Source: Sanghuangporus weigelae
Taxonomy: Eukaryota > Basidiomycota > Agaricomycetes > Hymenochaetales > Hymenochaetaceae
NCBI GenBank assembly: GCA_033182465.1
Contig: CP137319.1
Location: forward strand, 3,100,001 to 3,164,000
DNA: 64,000 nt
Reading direction: 5' to 3'
Part shown: in pieces, positions 1 to 9,735 of the stretch
How the letters are laid out: each line of letters begins with the position of its first letter
Position numbering within the stretch: the stretch's first letter is position 1
Notes under the pieces: model-generated
Database searches by the model: none
Told to the model about the DNA's origin: nothing
Seen by the model: only the letters and a program-made list of their open reading frames with translations
Position numbers and translations under genes: made by a program

Positions 1-742
1 CGTCAACTGTAATTACCCCTGGCTCTGACGCTCGCCAAGCCTGCATCAAGCGTTCTATCGCTTCTTCCGTAAGATGTTCAATGTCCGAAGGTGGCCGCTT
101 GTAAACTGGCCAATCTACTTCCACTGCCGTGTGACTGCACAAGGTCTGGTGCCGATGCTGATTGATCCAAGCTCGCACGCCGACCTTCAATGCATAGACA
201 TCCCTATCGCTAAGCCATATGGATACCTCATGGTCGTATGCGCTCATTCCGCGGTTCGGTAATGGTTGGTCTTCTGTTCGTTCCGAGGGTCCGGGCTTAT
301 GCCGAATCTTGACATCGGCTGCTTCCCTTGACACTAACCGTTCCGTGAAGTTCTTCATGAGCCATTCCGCCAGTACCCAGCTTCGTTGGTAGGCCAAGTA
401 ACAATTGGCGCACACCAAGCTCTCGTGTACCAATCTTCTAGTTGCACCACGCCGATAATGTCTTCGTTGCAGGAGTTCCGTATACCTTGCGACATTCCTT
501 TCTTCCATCGCCGCCAGACTGCGTTCCGGCGGTGGAGTATGTCCAATGTGCATATTAGTTAGTCCTAATTGCAAATCATTAGAGTCCTCCGTGTCTTCTC
601 CAGACGATCCGTGGTTTGCTACTCTTGAGTCGCCACCACTGTTCTGCCGTAGTAGCCTTTCGAAATAGTCTTGATTTGGCATCGCAACTCGGTGTGTAAA
701 ATTTAGCCCACGCCGTATTAGATAACCACAATTTTCGTAACA
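1..742 (-). repeat. Gypsy 3' LTR, partial (window starts inside it)
   Basis: This is the downstream LTR of the minus-strand gypsy element. Its first base is at 742, directly after the polypurine tract, and it reads TGTTACG on the minus strand. It continues beyond the window start, so its full length cannot be read here; it is at least 742 bp. It is identical, where compared, to 10664-11405. An open frame that begins at 682 on the minus strand runs off the window and is the copy of the frame seen in the other LTR. Confidence 0.9.
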
Positions 743-753
743 TTCCTCCTCCT
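743..753 (-). other. Polypurine tract of the gypsy element
   Basis: On the minus strand the eleven bases AGGAGGAGGAA immediately precede the LTR start. A purine run in this place is the usual plus-strand primer of LTR retrotransposons, and it fixes the LTR border at 742. Confidence 0.75.
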
Positions 754-980
754 AAGATCCACTTCGGACTGCAAGGAGAGTGTGGATCCAATTAATTGTG
801 GTAGCCATAACCTTGCTGTTTCGTTTGGTTCCTTACCGGGCCTCGATTCCGTGTCGGCCTCCAACATACTAGCTGCTTCCAAACAGGCTAGGATATAGTT
901 AATGGATATATCATATCCTTCCAGCATCAATTTCTGACGCTAGGGATAGTTTAACGACGTGTCCGGGTCGTGCTTCTTCT

Positions 981-3900
981 CTAAGCCTCACTGACCTCGC
1001 TATCCGTCGAGTCAGCATGATACCAATCGTTATAGGAGAGTCCTTCCTCTAGTCCTTCCATCCTATCGTATCTTCGTATAGGTAAAGCGTTTGCTCGGGT
1101 GAATGGCCGTTTAGCAGCTCTCCAATGATGCTTGTGCCATTCTGGATAGGCAAAATCTCGTTGCTTTATACCTGTCTTGTTGTCGTATTTCCTTCGTTGT
1201 CTAGTTCTCTGCAGCACCTTTCTCCCATAAAGCGTGCTCAGGTAATAGTCGTCCGCTCTGCGTACATCCAGAAGTCTCTGCGCCAAAGCGACAATTCCTG
1301 CAACCTTCTTTCTAAAGGGAAGGTTCACGGCGTCCGGCCAACCGTTCCTTTCGTGATACTCTCGCAATTTTTTGGGGGCGTTGCGTAGCCCTTCTACAGG
1401 TTCCCAGGTATTTTCCTCTTCGGGGTAGCCGAGCCATTTAACCTGGTATTCCCATGTGTTGTGCCGTTTCCTCATGTCCCGAATTACTTCTACTTCGTAT
1501 TCGGCTTCTCCAGCAATGACTTCTGGTGGTGGTCTTGTTCGTTGTGTCGGATCTTTTCGTTCTCGATAGGGAATTAATAGTCCTGCGTAAAACACCGGGT
1601 GGATCCTCAGTTCCTTTGGAAGGTCCAGCTCGTAGTTGACTGGCCCATGCTTCGCGACGATCTTGTAAGGTCCAATATTTCTGTCACCTAATTTCCTAGT
1701 AGGGACTAATAGTGTTAGATTTCGGCCATCTAACATGACCTTATCTCCGATCTCGAATTCCGGCATCGGGCCTCGGTGTTTATCTGCAAACTTCTTCATT
1801 GCATCTCGTGCTTTAGTAAGTGCTTCCAACGCTTCTTGTTGATGCTTCATCCGCATTGCCACATAGTCTTGAGTACCTTGGATCGGAAGCTTAAATCCTA
1901 CTTCCGGCTGAAACCCATAAACCATTTCAAACGGTGACTTCCCAGTACTTGAGTGACTTCGACTGTTATAGGCAAATTCCGCCATAGGAAGATGTTCGTC
2001 CCAATCATCCTGTTGCAGACTGGAATAGCATCTTAGCAGCTGTTCCATTTCCTGGTTCACTCGTTCCGTTTGTCCGTCTGTTTGTGGATGATATGCCGTA
2101 CTAAGCTTCGTTTCGATTCCAAGGGCCTGGTTCACTTGTTCGGTAAACCGGCTTGCAAACTGTGGTCCCCTGTCGCTAATTACTGTTTTTGGGGTTCCAA
2201 CCTTGCTGTAGACATGTTTGATCATCATGTCAGCAGTGGTTTTCGAGTTTGCATTTACAGTGGTAGGTATAAATGTTCCCATTTTTGAGAACCGATCTAC
2301 TACCACTAGTATTGCATTGTTTCCTTTGCTCGTAGTTGGAAGTCCGGTGACGTAGTCCATAGTAATTTCCTCATAGGGCCGATTCATTACTGGCAGCGGT
2401 TGTAAAGGCGGTTGCGTCTTTCCTCGTCTTGCCTTCGTCCGTTGGCACGTATCGCAAGTGCGCACATATTCTTCGACCCATTCCCTCATCTTTGGCCACC
2501 ATACTCTTCGTTCCAGTTTCGTGATAGTCTTGTCTATCCCCGGGTGTCCTGCTGCTGGAGCGTCATGGCACTGTCGTACTAATTCTCGTTTAATTTCATC
2601 AACTGGTGGGATTACCAATTTTCCATCCCTCCACCAGTATCCTTCTTCGAAAGTCCCGATTTCTTGCTCCTTGGACTTTTCGTATCCTGCTCGAATCTTT
2701 TCTCCTAGTTCCGGACCTCCTGTAATTTCAAACACCCGTATAGTGCGCACGGGCAGTTCTTGGTTCCGGAACAGCTCTGGGGGAAGTAGGACTTGTTCTG
2801 GTACATCTTCAACGCCTTGTTCGTAGTCAGGCCGTCGTGACAGTGCATCCGCTCTTGAATTCTTGGTTCCTGGTCGATACTCGATTCTGAATCGAAATCT
2901 GCTGAGAAAAGTAGCCCATCTCGCCTGGCGTCCACTGAGTTTTCTAGCTCCCATGAAATACCGGAGGTTTGCCTGATCACTAATTACCCGAATTTCATGT
3001 TTAGCTCCTTCCAAGTGGTGTCGCCAATTGCTCAAGGCTTTGACAATTGCCAGCAATTCCTTGTCCATTACTGGGTAGTTGTTCTCGGCGTCTCGATAGG
3101 TATTTGACCAATATCCAATAGGATGCAAAATTCTATCGTCACTTTCTTGCGAGAGCACTGCTCCCATCGCAAAGTTAGATGCATCTGTTTCCAGTACAAA
3201 TTGTTTCTCGTGATCGGGTCGTACAAGCATAGGTGCAGATGTGAAGGCTTCCTTCAACTTGATGAAGCCTTCTCGTTGACGATCTCCCCAAGTAAATGTC
3301 TTCTTGCCAGACATGAGTTCCGTTAGCGGCCTAGCGATCTTGGCGAAGCCTTCGATAAATTTTCGGTAGAAGTTCGCAAAACCAATGAACTTTCGAATGT
3401 CTCGCTTGCTTGACAAATCTGGCCATTCTTGAACTGCTTTTACCTTGTAGGGATCCATCTGCATGCCCGATTGGTTAACAACAAATCCTAGATAGTCGAG
3501 CTCCTGTTTGGCAAAGTAGCACTTCTCTGGCTTGCAAAAGAAGTCTGCTTTCCTTAACCTGCGCAATACTTCTGCTAGCAGGTCCCAGTGTTCCTGTTTT
3601 GTTTCCGCATAGATAATAATGTCATCTAGATAAATGAGTATGCCCTGCCCAATCATGTCCTGAAAGAGCTCGTTCATTGCACGTTGGAATACCGCAGGTG
3701 CATTCATTAGTCCAAACTGCATTACCAGCGGCTGGTAAACCCCCATGTGAGTTCTGAAGGCGGCATACTTTTCATGCCCTGGATGGATTCGCACGTTGTT
3801 ATACCCGCTTCGTAAATCCAGTGTAGAAAACCATTTCGCATGAGCCAAATCGTCCGGTAGCATATGTAATAGAGGCATTGGCTGGTGATCCGGTATGACC

Positions 3901-6134
3901 ACCGCATTCAATCCTCTGTAGTCGATTACGATACGATACTCCGGTTTGCCATCCTTTCCTAGTGTTTTCTTGGCTATAACGAATACTGGTGCACAAGTGC
4001 TTGCTTTTTCGTTGGCAGGGACGTTGTTCCCTACAACACGAATCCATCCTTTCTTCAGGTCATCGCGAATCCATTCTTCGACCGCTCGTTTCTCGGCAGG
4101 AGCGAGTGGATATACTGGTCCGGGTTTGGGTAGCTCTGCATTGGGTAGCAGTTCTATCTTCATATCCCATTGGCTCGAGTTAGGTAGCCGTCTAGCAGCA
4201 TCCTTGTCAAACCTATCCCGGAAATCCCAGATTTCTTTTGGAAGAATATCTTCGAGGGTTTGTGTTCCTGCATGGTCTGCCATCCTTTCGTCGAGTGCTT
4301 TCTCCTGAGCATACTTTTGAGCTATGCTGTTGTATTTGAGGAGTCGTTCTCTTCGTGATGCGACTTGTCGCTGCTCTAGTCGGCGAATCCAGGTAGAAGG
4401 CTTGGGTAGCGCTTCTAATCGAGAGCCGTCCTCCACCCGCATCGAAGTGGTGGGCTTATGCGATCCTAGGTTACCCTTGAACACCGTTTCGGATCCAGCT
4501 TTTCTCTCTAGCACTTTTCCTTTCACCCTTTCGTGCGGCTGCTTAACCGAGTCAACAGGCGGAAGCCATTGGCGACTCTTTTGCCCCTGCGAGAGCTTCT
4601 GCTCTATCGCGGCATATCTAATTGACCTGCTACCTTTACCGTTTGTTTTCCCTGTCGGAGCAGGGCCCTGCATTTTGGCTTCTCGCCATGGTCTTCGCGG
4701 GCGCACTTGAGCTCCCAAAGCCAGCCTACTTGATGCTTGCGGCGTACTGTCTTCGGCTCTGTGCCGGAATGGGACTACCCTCCCTTTGGGGTGGACCATT
4801 TCTCCAGGCCTTAGTCTACCCTTGAACGACGTCTTGGGTCTGGTCGCTCCCTTTTCTCTCGAAGTGGGAGATCTCGCTAGGTGGCCGAACCTAGTGCGCT
4901 GCAGAGCATTAGTTCTCTGAGGCTCCCGACCCCGCATACTCCTGCTAGTACGCTTGTTTCGTGTGGTGAAACTAACCGACTGCTTCTGCACTGCCAGGGT
5001 TGAGTCATTTTCTCCCTCGTGCATGGATGGAGGAGTCCACTCCACCCTAATACTCCTTATTACAGGGTTCGAATCGATACCACTTCCCCCACTGCGTTGT
5101 CTTCGAACTCGTAGCGGATCAGAGGCATAGTGCCCTGGCTTTCCTGCCTTTGGTGGCACGCTCGGCCTCTTTCCTTTCTTCGTATCCGATCCTTCTGAGT
5201 CGACAGACATTTGCCCTTGAATCTCGGCTTGCACTCTTGCTTGTGCCTCGTGTGTCGTGGTTGAAGTTTCCTCTTGTCGTGCGGCATTCTTCTTGATCTC
5301 CTGCAGCTGTAAATGCGCTCCGTACATGCTTCCATACCATTGGTAGAGCATTTCTGAGTCGGACCCTTTGTCTATGTCCTTCATCATCGCATTATACACT
5401 GCTTGATCTGCCTCTTCTAGGGAGTTAAAATCGAAAAATTCCCTACGGTCAAGGGTTATCCTGTGTATGTCATCCTTCGTATAGAACTGCCATTTTCCGA
5501 CTTCCTTGTGGAGGACGGATTTGGATTCTGGATGCATGTCGCTTAGAAACACTATTGGTGGTTCGATTTCGGTTTTCTCCATTGGTACTCCTTCTGGTGG
5601 TAGATTCGCGGGTTCCTCGACTTCTTCCTCACTTTCGGTGTAGTGTCCTGAATCCATATCGCTGTGGTAGTAGACCCTAGTTTCCCATTCTTCTTCCCGT
5701 TCGTCTTCTGCGTCCCTTCCCCAATTCTGGGGAGCGTATTTGGGAGCCATTCGCCATCGTTTGCGCTTCCTGGTTCGTCTCGAGGCAATAGTTAGTTCGA
5801 TCATACGCAGACGTGCCGTTCCATTGAAGTTAACTTCTTTGCTTCCTTTGCTGAGCGTTCCTTTGGTCCAATCGATGGTTGGCTTATACTGTTCAAGCCA
5901 ATCATTCCCTATGAGAAACTTGTCTTCATGAGTGTCTACCACGGCGATGTCCATTAAACCTCTAGTAATCCCTGTATCCACTATTGCTCGAACATTCCGA
6001 GTCCATCCACCATGATTAATCGATCCATCGGCATTCCGGATGGTATAGTTACCTTCCGCCGGCACTGTTTTTAGTCCTAGGCTCTGTACCACCGTTGGAC
6101 TAATAGTAGTGATTGCGGATCCGGAGTCAATCAT
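981..6134 (-). CDS. pol: Gypsy pol: protease, RT, RNase H, integrase, chromodomain
   Basis: A 1717-aa open frame (from the first ATG) with the Ty3/Gypsy domain order. An aspartic protease motif IDSGS is at residues 2-6. Reverse transcriptase spans about 690-880, with YLDD near 835. RNase H spans about 975-1100. The integrase has a zinc-binding part near 1190-1230 and a DDE core near 1255-1380 (MDY, SDRG and QTER blocks). A chromodomain lies near 1545-1595 (YQVKWLGY and NTWEP). The frame is also open upstream of the ATG toward the end of gag, so expression as a gag-pol fusion by shifting, as in this family, is likely. Odd: about 540 residues of basic, low-complexity sequence separate protease from RT, far more than usual. 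Looks whole. Confidence 0.95.
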   Translation of the reverse strand: MIDSGSAITTISPTVVQSLGLKTVPAEGNYTIRNADGSINHGGWTRNVRAIVDTGITRGLMDIAVVDTHEDKFLIGNDWLEQYKPTIDWTKGTLSKGSKEVNFNGTARLRMIELTIASRRTRKRKRWRMAPKYAPQNWGRDAEDEREEEWETRVYYHSDMDSGHYTESEEEVEEPANLPPEGVPMEKTEIEPPIVFLSDMHPESKSVLHKEVGKWQFYTKDDIHRITLDRREFFDFNSLEEADQAVYNAMMKDIDKGSDSEMLYQWYGSMYGAHLQLQEIKKNAARQEETSTTTHEAQARVQAEIQGQMSVDSEGSDTKKGKRPSVPPKAGKPGHYASDPLRVRRQRSGGSGIDSNPVIRSIRVEWTPPSMHEGENDSTLAVQKQSVSFTTRNKRTSRSMRGREPQRTNALQRTRFGHLARSPTSREKGATRPKTSFKGRLRPGEMVHPKGRVVPFRHRAEDSTPQASSRLALGAQVRPRRPWREAKMQGPAPTGKTNGKGSRSIRYAAIEQKLSQGQKSRQWLPPVDSVKQPHERVKGKVLERKAGSETVFKGNLGSHKPTTSMRVEDGSRLEALPKPSTWIRRLEQRQVASRRERLLKYNSIAQKYAQEKALDERMADHAGTQTLEDILPKEIWDFRDRFDKDAARRLPNSSQWDMKIELLPNAELPKPGPVYPLAPAEKRAVEEWIRDDLKKGWIRVVGNNVPANEKASTCAPVFVIAKKTLGKDGKPEYRIVIDYRGLNAVVIPDHQPMPLLHMLPDDLAHAKWFSTLDLRSGYNNVRIHPGHEKYAAFRTHMGVYQPLVMQFGLMNAPAVFQRAMNELFQDMIGQGILIYLDDIIIYAETKQEHWDLLAEVLRRLRKADFFCKPEKCYFAKQELDYLGFVVNQSGMQMDPYKVKAVQEWPDLSSKRDIRKFIGFANFYRKFIEGFAKIARPLTELMSGKKTFTWGDRQREGFIKLKEAFTSAPMLVRPDHEKQFVLETDASNFAMGAVLSQESDDRILHPIGYWSNTYRDAENNYPVMDKELLAIVKALSNWRHHLEGAKHEIRVISDQANLRYFMGARKLSGRQARWATFLSRFRFRIEYRPGTKNSRADALSRRPDYEQGVEDVPEQVLLPPELFRNQELPVRTIRVFEITGGPELGEKIRAGYEKSKEQEIGTFEEGYWWRDGKLVIPPVDEIKRELVRQCHDAPAAGHPGIDKTITKLERRVWWPKMREWVEEYVRTCDTCQRTKARRGKTQPPLQPLPVMNRPYEEITMDYVTGLPTTSKGNNAILVVVDRFSKMGTFIPTTVNANSKTTADMMIKHVYSKVGTPKTVISDRGPQFASRFTEQVNQALGIETKLSTAYHPQTDGQTERVNQEMEQLLRCYSSLQQDDWDEHLPMAEFAYNSRSHSSTGKSPFEMVYGFQPEVGFKLPIQGTQDYVAMRMKHQQEALEALTKARDAMKKFADKHRGPMPEFEIGDKVMLDGRNLTLLVPTRKLGDRNIGPYKIVAKHGPVNYELDLPKELRIHPVFYAGLLIPYRERKDPTQRTRPPPEVIAGEAEYEVEVIRDMRKRHNTWEYQVKWLGYPEEENTWEPVEGLRNAPKKLREYHERNGWPDAVNLPFRKKVAGIVALAQRLLDVRRADDYYLSTLYGRKVLQRTRQRRKYDNKTGIKQRDFAYPEWHKHHWRAAKRPFTRANALPIRRYDRMEGLEEGLSYNDWYHADSTDSEVSEA

Positions 6135-6274
6135 AGCCGAGAGATTAACCTTTCTCTGTCCCTGAATGACGTCAATGGGTATAGTGGGATGGTTGGAATT
6201 TGGTCTAGCAATAGTCCATCGGCGCTTTACTTCCTTTGAGCCCTTGTCAGTACCCGATGGTGACTGACTGCTCT

Positions 6275-7303
6275 TTAAAAATCCTCCTCGGAATCCTCCT
6301 CGAGGGTGTGCGAAGCCCGTTCCTTCCGCCTTGGTAACTTCGCCCGTTTGTCCAGTAATTCTTCCATTTCGGAATCGCTATCAATCCCAACTTCCCGGCG
6401 TTTTAGGAAGCGGCCAGTCTTGCCAGATCGTTTCTTTTGCACCCGTCTCTTGTAGTTGGTTCGGTGTCCACGGCTTCCCTGTTGTTCTCGCCCTACATTG
6501 TTGCAGTCCCGTGCAAAATGACCTGTTTTGCCGCATACCCAGCATGCCCCGGAATTTTCCCCTCGGGACCCCCTAGTAAAGCGCCTAGACATATCAATGT
6601 CCATAGGCTCACCCTGAAACTCAGCTGGATGACGAGCTTCAGGGGGCACCGGCGTGTACGATACCGCCTGCCCGTCTTTAAACATAGGGGTATACTTCTT
6701 ATTACTGCCAATTACTTTGGCTGCTATTAGACTGTCCTCCAGATTTTTCGCGTTATCCTGCCATTGGGTCAGGTCCCAATTAGGGTGTTCCGTATTTGTA
6801 AGGAGTGCCTTTAGGATGGTCTGGTTCAGTCCACGTTTGAACTCGTAAACCAGTGCTTGTCCATTGTAATGCTTTGGTAGTCTCATCCTGATGTCGTTGA
6901 AGGCCCTACTATACAGCTTTACCCGCGCCCGTTCCTGATAAATCGTTCGTATGTTTCGCTCGGCCTCTTCTTCTAGTCCAAAAATGCCATTGTGGTTGAG
7001 CGCTAATTCGTTCCATAGATCTGTCTCGGTGTCCCATCCACCCTTTTGGTCAATAATCCAATTATTCGTGACCGGTTCTTGCTTCCAGGTGGAGACTAAT
7101 CGATTCCTATTCACAGCCCATTTGCCGTTAACCCAAGTCTGAGCTTGTCCTCGTAAACATTCCAAAATGATCTTAACCCGTTTTTCTGGATTGTCGGGAT
7201 GTTTCTCGTTCAACCGACTGATCATTTGATTCTGAAAGTTTTCAAGCGACTCATATGGGTTTCCCTTAAACAAAGGGTACTTCATGATATCTTTGTTAGA
7301 CAT
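6275..7303 (-). CDS. gag: Gypsy gag with CCHC zinc knuckle
   Basis: Open frame of 342 residues from the ATG at 7303 (an in-frame TTG eight codons upstream is not a likely start). The first two thirds are a helical capsid-like region (blocks such as NPYESLENFQ and GQAQTWVNG). A CCHC knuckle, CWVCGKTGHFARDC, follows near residue 255-270, and the tail is basic then acidic. It lies directly upstream of pol on the same strand, with pol in another frame, the usual arrangement for a gag-pol pair. It is the structural protein of the particle and looks whole. Confidence 0.9.
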   Translation of the reverse strand: MSNKDIMKYPLFKGNPYESLENFQNQMISRLNEKHPDNPEKRVKIILECLRGQAQTWVNGKWAVNRNRLVSTWKQEPVTNNWIIDQKGGWDTETDLWNELALNHNGIFGLEEEAERNIRTIYQERARVKLYSRAFNDIRMRLPKHYNGQALVYEFKRGLNQTILKALLTNTEHPNWDLTQWQDNAKNLEDSLIAAKVIGSNKKYTPMFKDGQAVSYTPVPPEARHPAEFQGEPMDIDMSRRFTRGSRGENSGACWVCGKTGHFARDCNNVGREQQGSRGHRTNYKRRVQKKRSGKTGRFLKRREVGIDSDSEMEELLDKRAKLPRRKERASHTLEEDSEEDF

Positions 7304-7504
7304 ATTGATCTGGACGAATGCAACCAAAATTTGTGAGTATCACTCTCATTCAGCGCATTTAATAATACATGGTTAAGTAGTTAACTATCCAGCGAGTTCC
7401 ACCTCCGCTTTCCAGCTAACCACCTTACCCTTCCTGCCCGGTCGGTTCTTGGGCGTCTTCCTTATCTTGGCGAGCTCTCCGCTCCGAGCCAAGGCCTATC
7501 TCCT

Positions 7505-9298
7505 TTATTCCCGAGCTTCAACTCTCTCCTCGCCACTCTCATGCTCTTCGCTTTCCTCTTCCGTTTCCCAGTCGTCGTTATTCGATGTGAGATAATCGTA
7601 GTCGCTTGTATACGGAAATATACCAATATCGGGACCTCGTACCCAAACCACCCGTGTCATGTTCGCTACCCCCTGCACCGGTTCTCCCACTACCACTGTG
7701 GTAGACTCCGGCCGTGGAGGGCAGCTACTAGGACGCAAGATAGGATCATAAATGAATTCTGATTCTGGGGAATACTCACTCGCTGCCTGAAGCCTTTCCT
7801 CCCTTTCCCCAATTGTCTGGGCGCTAGGGGTTGGAGTTCCAGGTGGCGAGTTTTCATGAGGGCCTTGGAGTCCATTCCGTTCGAAACGATATCCGTTTGC
7901 CCCAAGTTGTTGGGGGCGAACCTCGACTAACACTCCTTCTTCGTTCCACATCAGCTCAGGAAATGCTTCTCCTCCGAGCCCGGGATTTCGCCAGCCATCT
8001 CCCGTAGGCCACGGTCGATTTTCCGTGGGTATTACCTCCCTCAGCAGTTCTTCGGCTTGCTGGTCAAGGTCTTCTGTCTGGCTGGCGGTGGAAACATAGT
8101 CCTCGAGTTCCTCACTATCGAGCTGGGCGACGACTGACTGTTCTTCCAGTACTTCCTCTTGTTCTAGCGTTTGCGGGGGTCCTGTTTCGGTTTGATCGTT
8201 TGCCTGGCGTTGTCCTGCATCTTGGAGATATTCGTCGATCAACCGTGCAATACGTGGCCTGCCTTCTCCATGTATCGGAACGAGAGGTGGTGGCATGTCG
8301 TCGGAGTCAGCTGTTAAGGTTGCGAAGCGACTAAACAGCTGTCCTCTCCCGGCGAGTGGTGATTCTGGGGAAACCCTTCCTTCACGTCTTGCTTCTCGCA
8401 TTCGGTAGGACTGCCTAGACCGGATCGTTTGCTGGATTCGACGAATACCTTCGGTAACGGAGTAGTGGCTCGCGGTTTCTTCTTCGGCGTTGCTGATTCG
8501 CGCTCGGGTAGCTTCGACTTGCTCGATCAGATAGGCGACCTGCGTATGAAGCTGCAGGAAGTCTACACCACAAAGTCGGACGATCTCTTGTTGGGCATTG
8601 ACGAGTTGTTGAGTCATGGCTGATTGACTGCCATTAGCCGTCGCCGTTATTGCACCAAGAAGTCGTCCTTGCAAAAGTCCAAAGGCGAAATTCAGCCTTG
8701 TGTCCTGCATCGTGGTGACTCGATCTGTCTGCTCGTTGATCGTCGTTACCATTCCCTCCAGGGTGTGTTCGAGGGTGTGGTGTAGGAATTCTCCCAGAGT
8801 CTGTCCTTCTACTGTGATGTGTTCGGAAAATTCTGAACCCATGTCATAGAGTCGAGAGACAGTAGCGGTGAGAGTTCGCATGGACCGATCAAGGCTTGTA
8901 AGTCGGAGATCGAGGCTGATGATGGAATTCCGTAGTCGGGCGAGAGCTTCGTCAGCATTCCCGTTAGTGCCGACCATTCGATCCAGGCGTCCATGTAGAC
9001 CGTCGAGTCGTTCTCGGATGCGGTCCAAAACGGATTCCAGGTGTTCTCCAGCTCCGTGCTGAGGTACCGCCAGTCGTTGAGCGTAGAGTAAAACTCTCCG
9101 ACCGGTTTGACGGAGTGAGGGCATTCCTTGGATGATTTCCCGTTCCAGCCAGACCCGTATCGTTGCAAGGCCGTGAAGTACGCCTCCTCTACCTCCGCAT
9201 TGTTGAGCAAGGACGTATACCAGGGAAGAAAACCAGAGGACGCTTGATGCAATCCAGAAACCAGTCCAACAAGCTTGCCACAGTTCCATCGGTGACAT
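7505..9298 (-). CDS. Accessory frame between LTR and gag: hydrophobic N-terminus plus coiled coil
   Basis: A 597-aa open frame starting at ATG 9298, on the element's coding strand but upstream of gag, where chromoviruses normally have only a short leader. Residues about 10-33 form a hydrophobic, Trp-rich segment that could span a membrane. Residues about 65-280 are helical with heptad-like Leu/Ile spacing (LDRIRERLDGLHGRLDRM). The rest is acidic and disordered, ending in a Glu-rich tail. I recognise no family. It either belongs to an unusually long LTR or is an extra gene of the element. Parts of the region in other frames also look coding, so the accessory region as a whole is probably not intact. 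Confidence 0.55.
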   Translation of the reverse strand: MSPMELWQACWTGFWIASSVLWFSSLVYVLAQQCGGRGGVLHGLATIRVWLEREIIQGMPSLRQTGRRVLLYAQRLAVPQHGAGEHLESVLDRIRERLDGLHGRLDRMVGTNGNADEALARLRNSIISLDLRLTSLDRSMRTLTATVSRLYDMGSEFSEHITVEGQTLGEFLHHTLEHTLEGMVTTINEQTDRVTTMQDTRLNFAFGLLQGRLLGAITATANGSQSAMTQQLVNAQQEIVRLCGVDFLQLHTQVAYLIEQVEATRARISNAEEETASHYSVTEGIRRIQQTIRSRQSYRMREARREGRVSPESPLAGRGQLFSRFATLTADSDDMPPPLVPIHGEGRPRIARLIDEYLQDAGQRQANDQTETGPPQTLEQEEVLEEQSVVAQLDSEELEDYVSTASQTEDLDQQAEELLREVIPTENRPWPTGDGWRNPGLGGEAFPELMWNEEGVLVEVRPQQLGANGYRFERNGLQGPHENSPPGTPTPSAQTIGEREERLQAASEYSPESEFIYDPILRPSSCPPRPESTTVVVGEPVQGVANMTRVVWVRGPDIGIFPYTSDYDYLTSNNDDWETEEESEEHESGEERVEARE

Positions 9299-9735
9299 AG
9301 CTGTTTCGCGAATGAGTAGTTGCCTCGGTAGACCAGTGCTAGTACTTGGTGTAGGAAGTGTCCGTGTTCCAAGAGGGTGTATTCGAAAGCTTTATATTGT
9401 TGGGTGAGAGCGTACAATTCCTTTTCTTCAGGTGTTTGTCCTCGCAGTACTTCCCAATTGACTCTACTGCCGTCTAGCAGTTTGTCTACCTGCTGACACA
9501 GGAATCTTCTCCCAACGCCTTCTTGTTGGGCGGCGGCAAATTGAAGCTCCAGGGCGGATAGTATAACCGACCTGTAGGGTTCTGGTATAGGGGTTGTTAA
9601 ATCCTTCTTACCTCGATAGAAGTTAAGCGTGCGAAAGGCGACAGTTAACTCTTCTTCGAAGCTTCGAAGGGCTTGAACGAATCCCTTGTGTACTTGATAA
9701 GCCTGCTTGAGCTGTTGTCGCCACGCTGGCGTGTG
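8809..9735 (-). CDS. Second accessory frame upstream of gag (helical, no family recognised)
   Basis: An open stretch in another frame of the minus strand, partly overlapping the 597-aa frame. There is no good ATG near its beginning. From about 9735 to 9250 it encodes a convincing helical sequence with blocks such as HKGFVQALRSFEEELTVAF and ELYALTQQYKAFEYTLL; further on it looks like a shadow of the other frame. This suggests that the accessory coding region of the element extends from about 9.7 kb to 7.5 kb. Function unknown. Treated as a fossil and not joined to the neighbouring frame. Confidence 0.4.
   Translation of the reverse strand, partial: HTPAWRQQLKQAYQVHKGFVQALRSFEEELTVAFRTLNFYRGKKDLTTPIPEPYRSVILSALELQFAAAQQEGVGRRFLCQQVDKLLDGSRVNWEVLRGQTPEEKELYALTQQYKAFEYTLLEHGHFLHQVLALVYRGNYSFAKQLCHRWNCGKLVGLVSGLHQASSGFLPWYTSLLNNAEVEEAYFTALQRYGSGWNGKSSKECPHSVKPVGEFYSTLNDWRYLSTELENTWNPFWTASENDSTVYMDAWIEWSALTGMLTKLSPDYGIPSSASISDLQALIGPCELSPLLSLDSMTWVQNFPNTSQ

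Noticed and set aside
2458-2826. 122-codon plus-strand frame opposite gypsy pol
   Set aside because: It lies antisense to the integrase region of a clear pol frame and has no protein-like features; a shadow frame.
4324-4710. 128-codon plus-strand frame opposite gypsy pol
   Set aside because: Antisense to the basic linker of pol; composition follows from the codons of the real strand.
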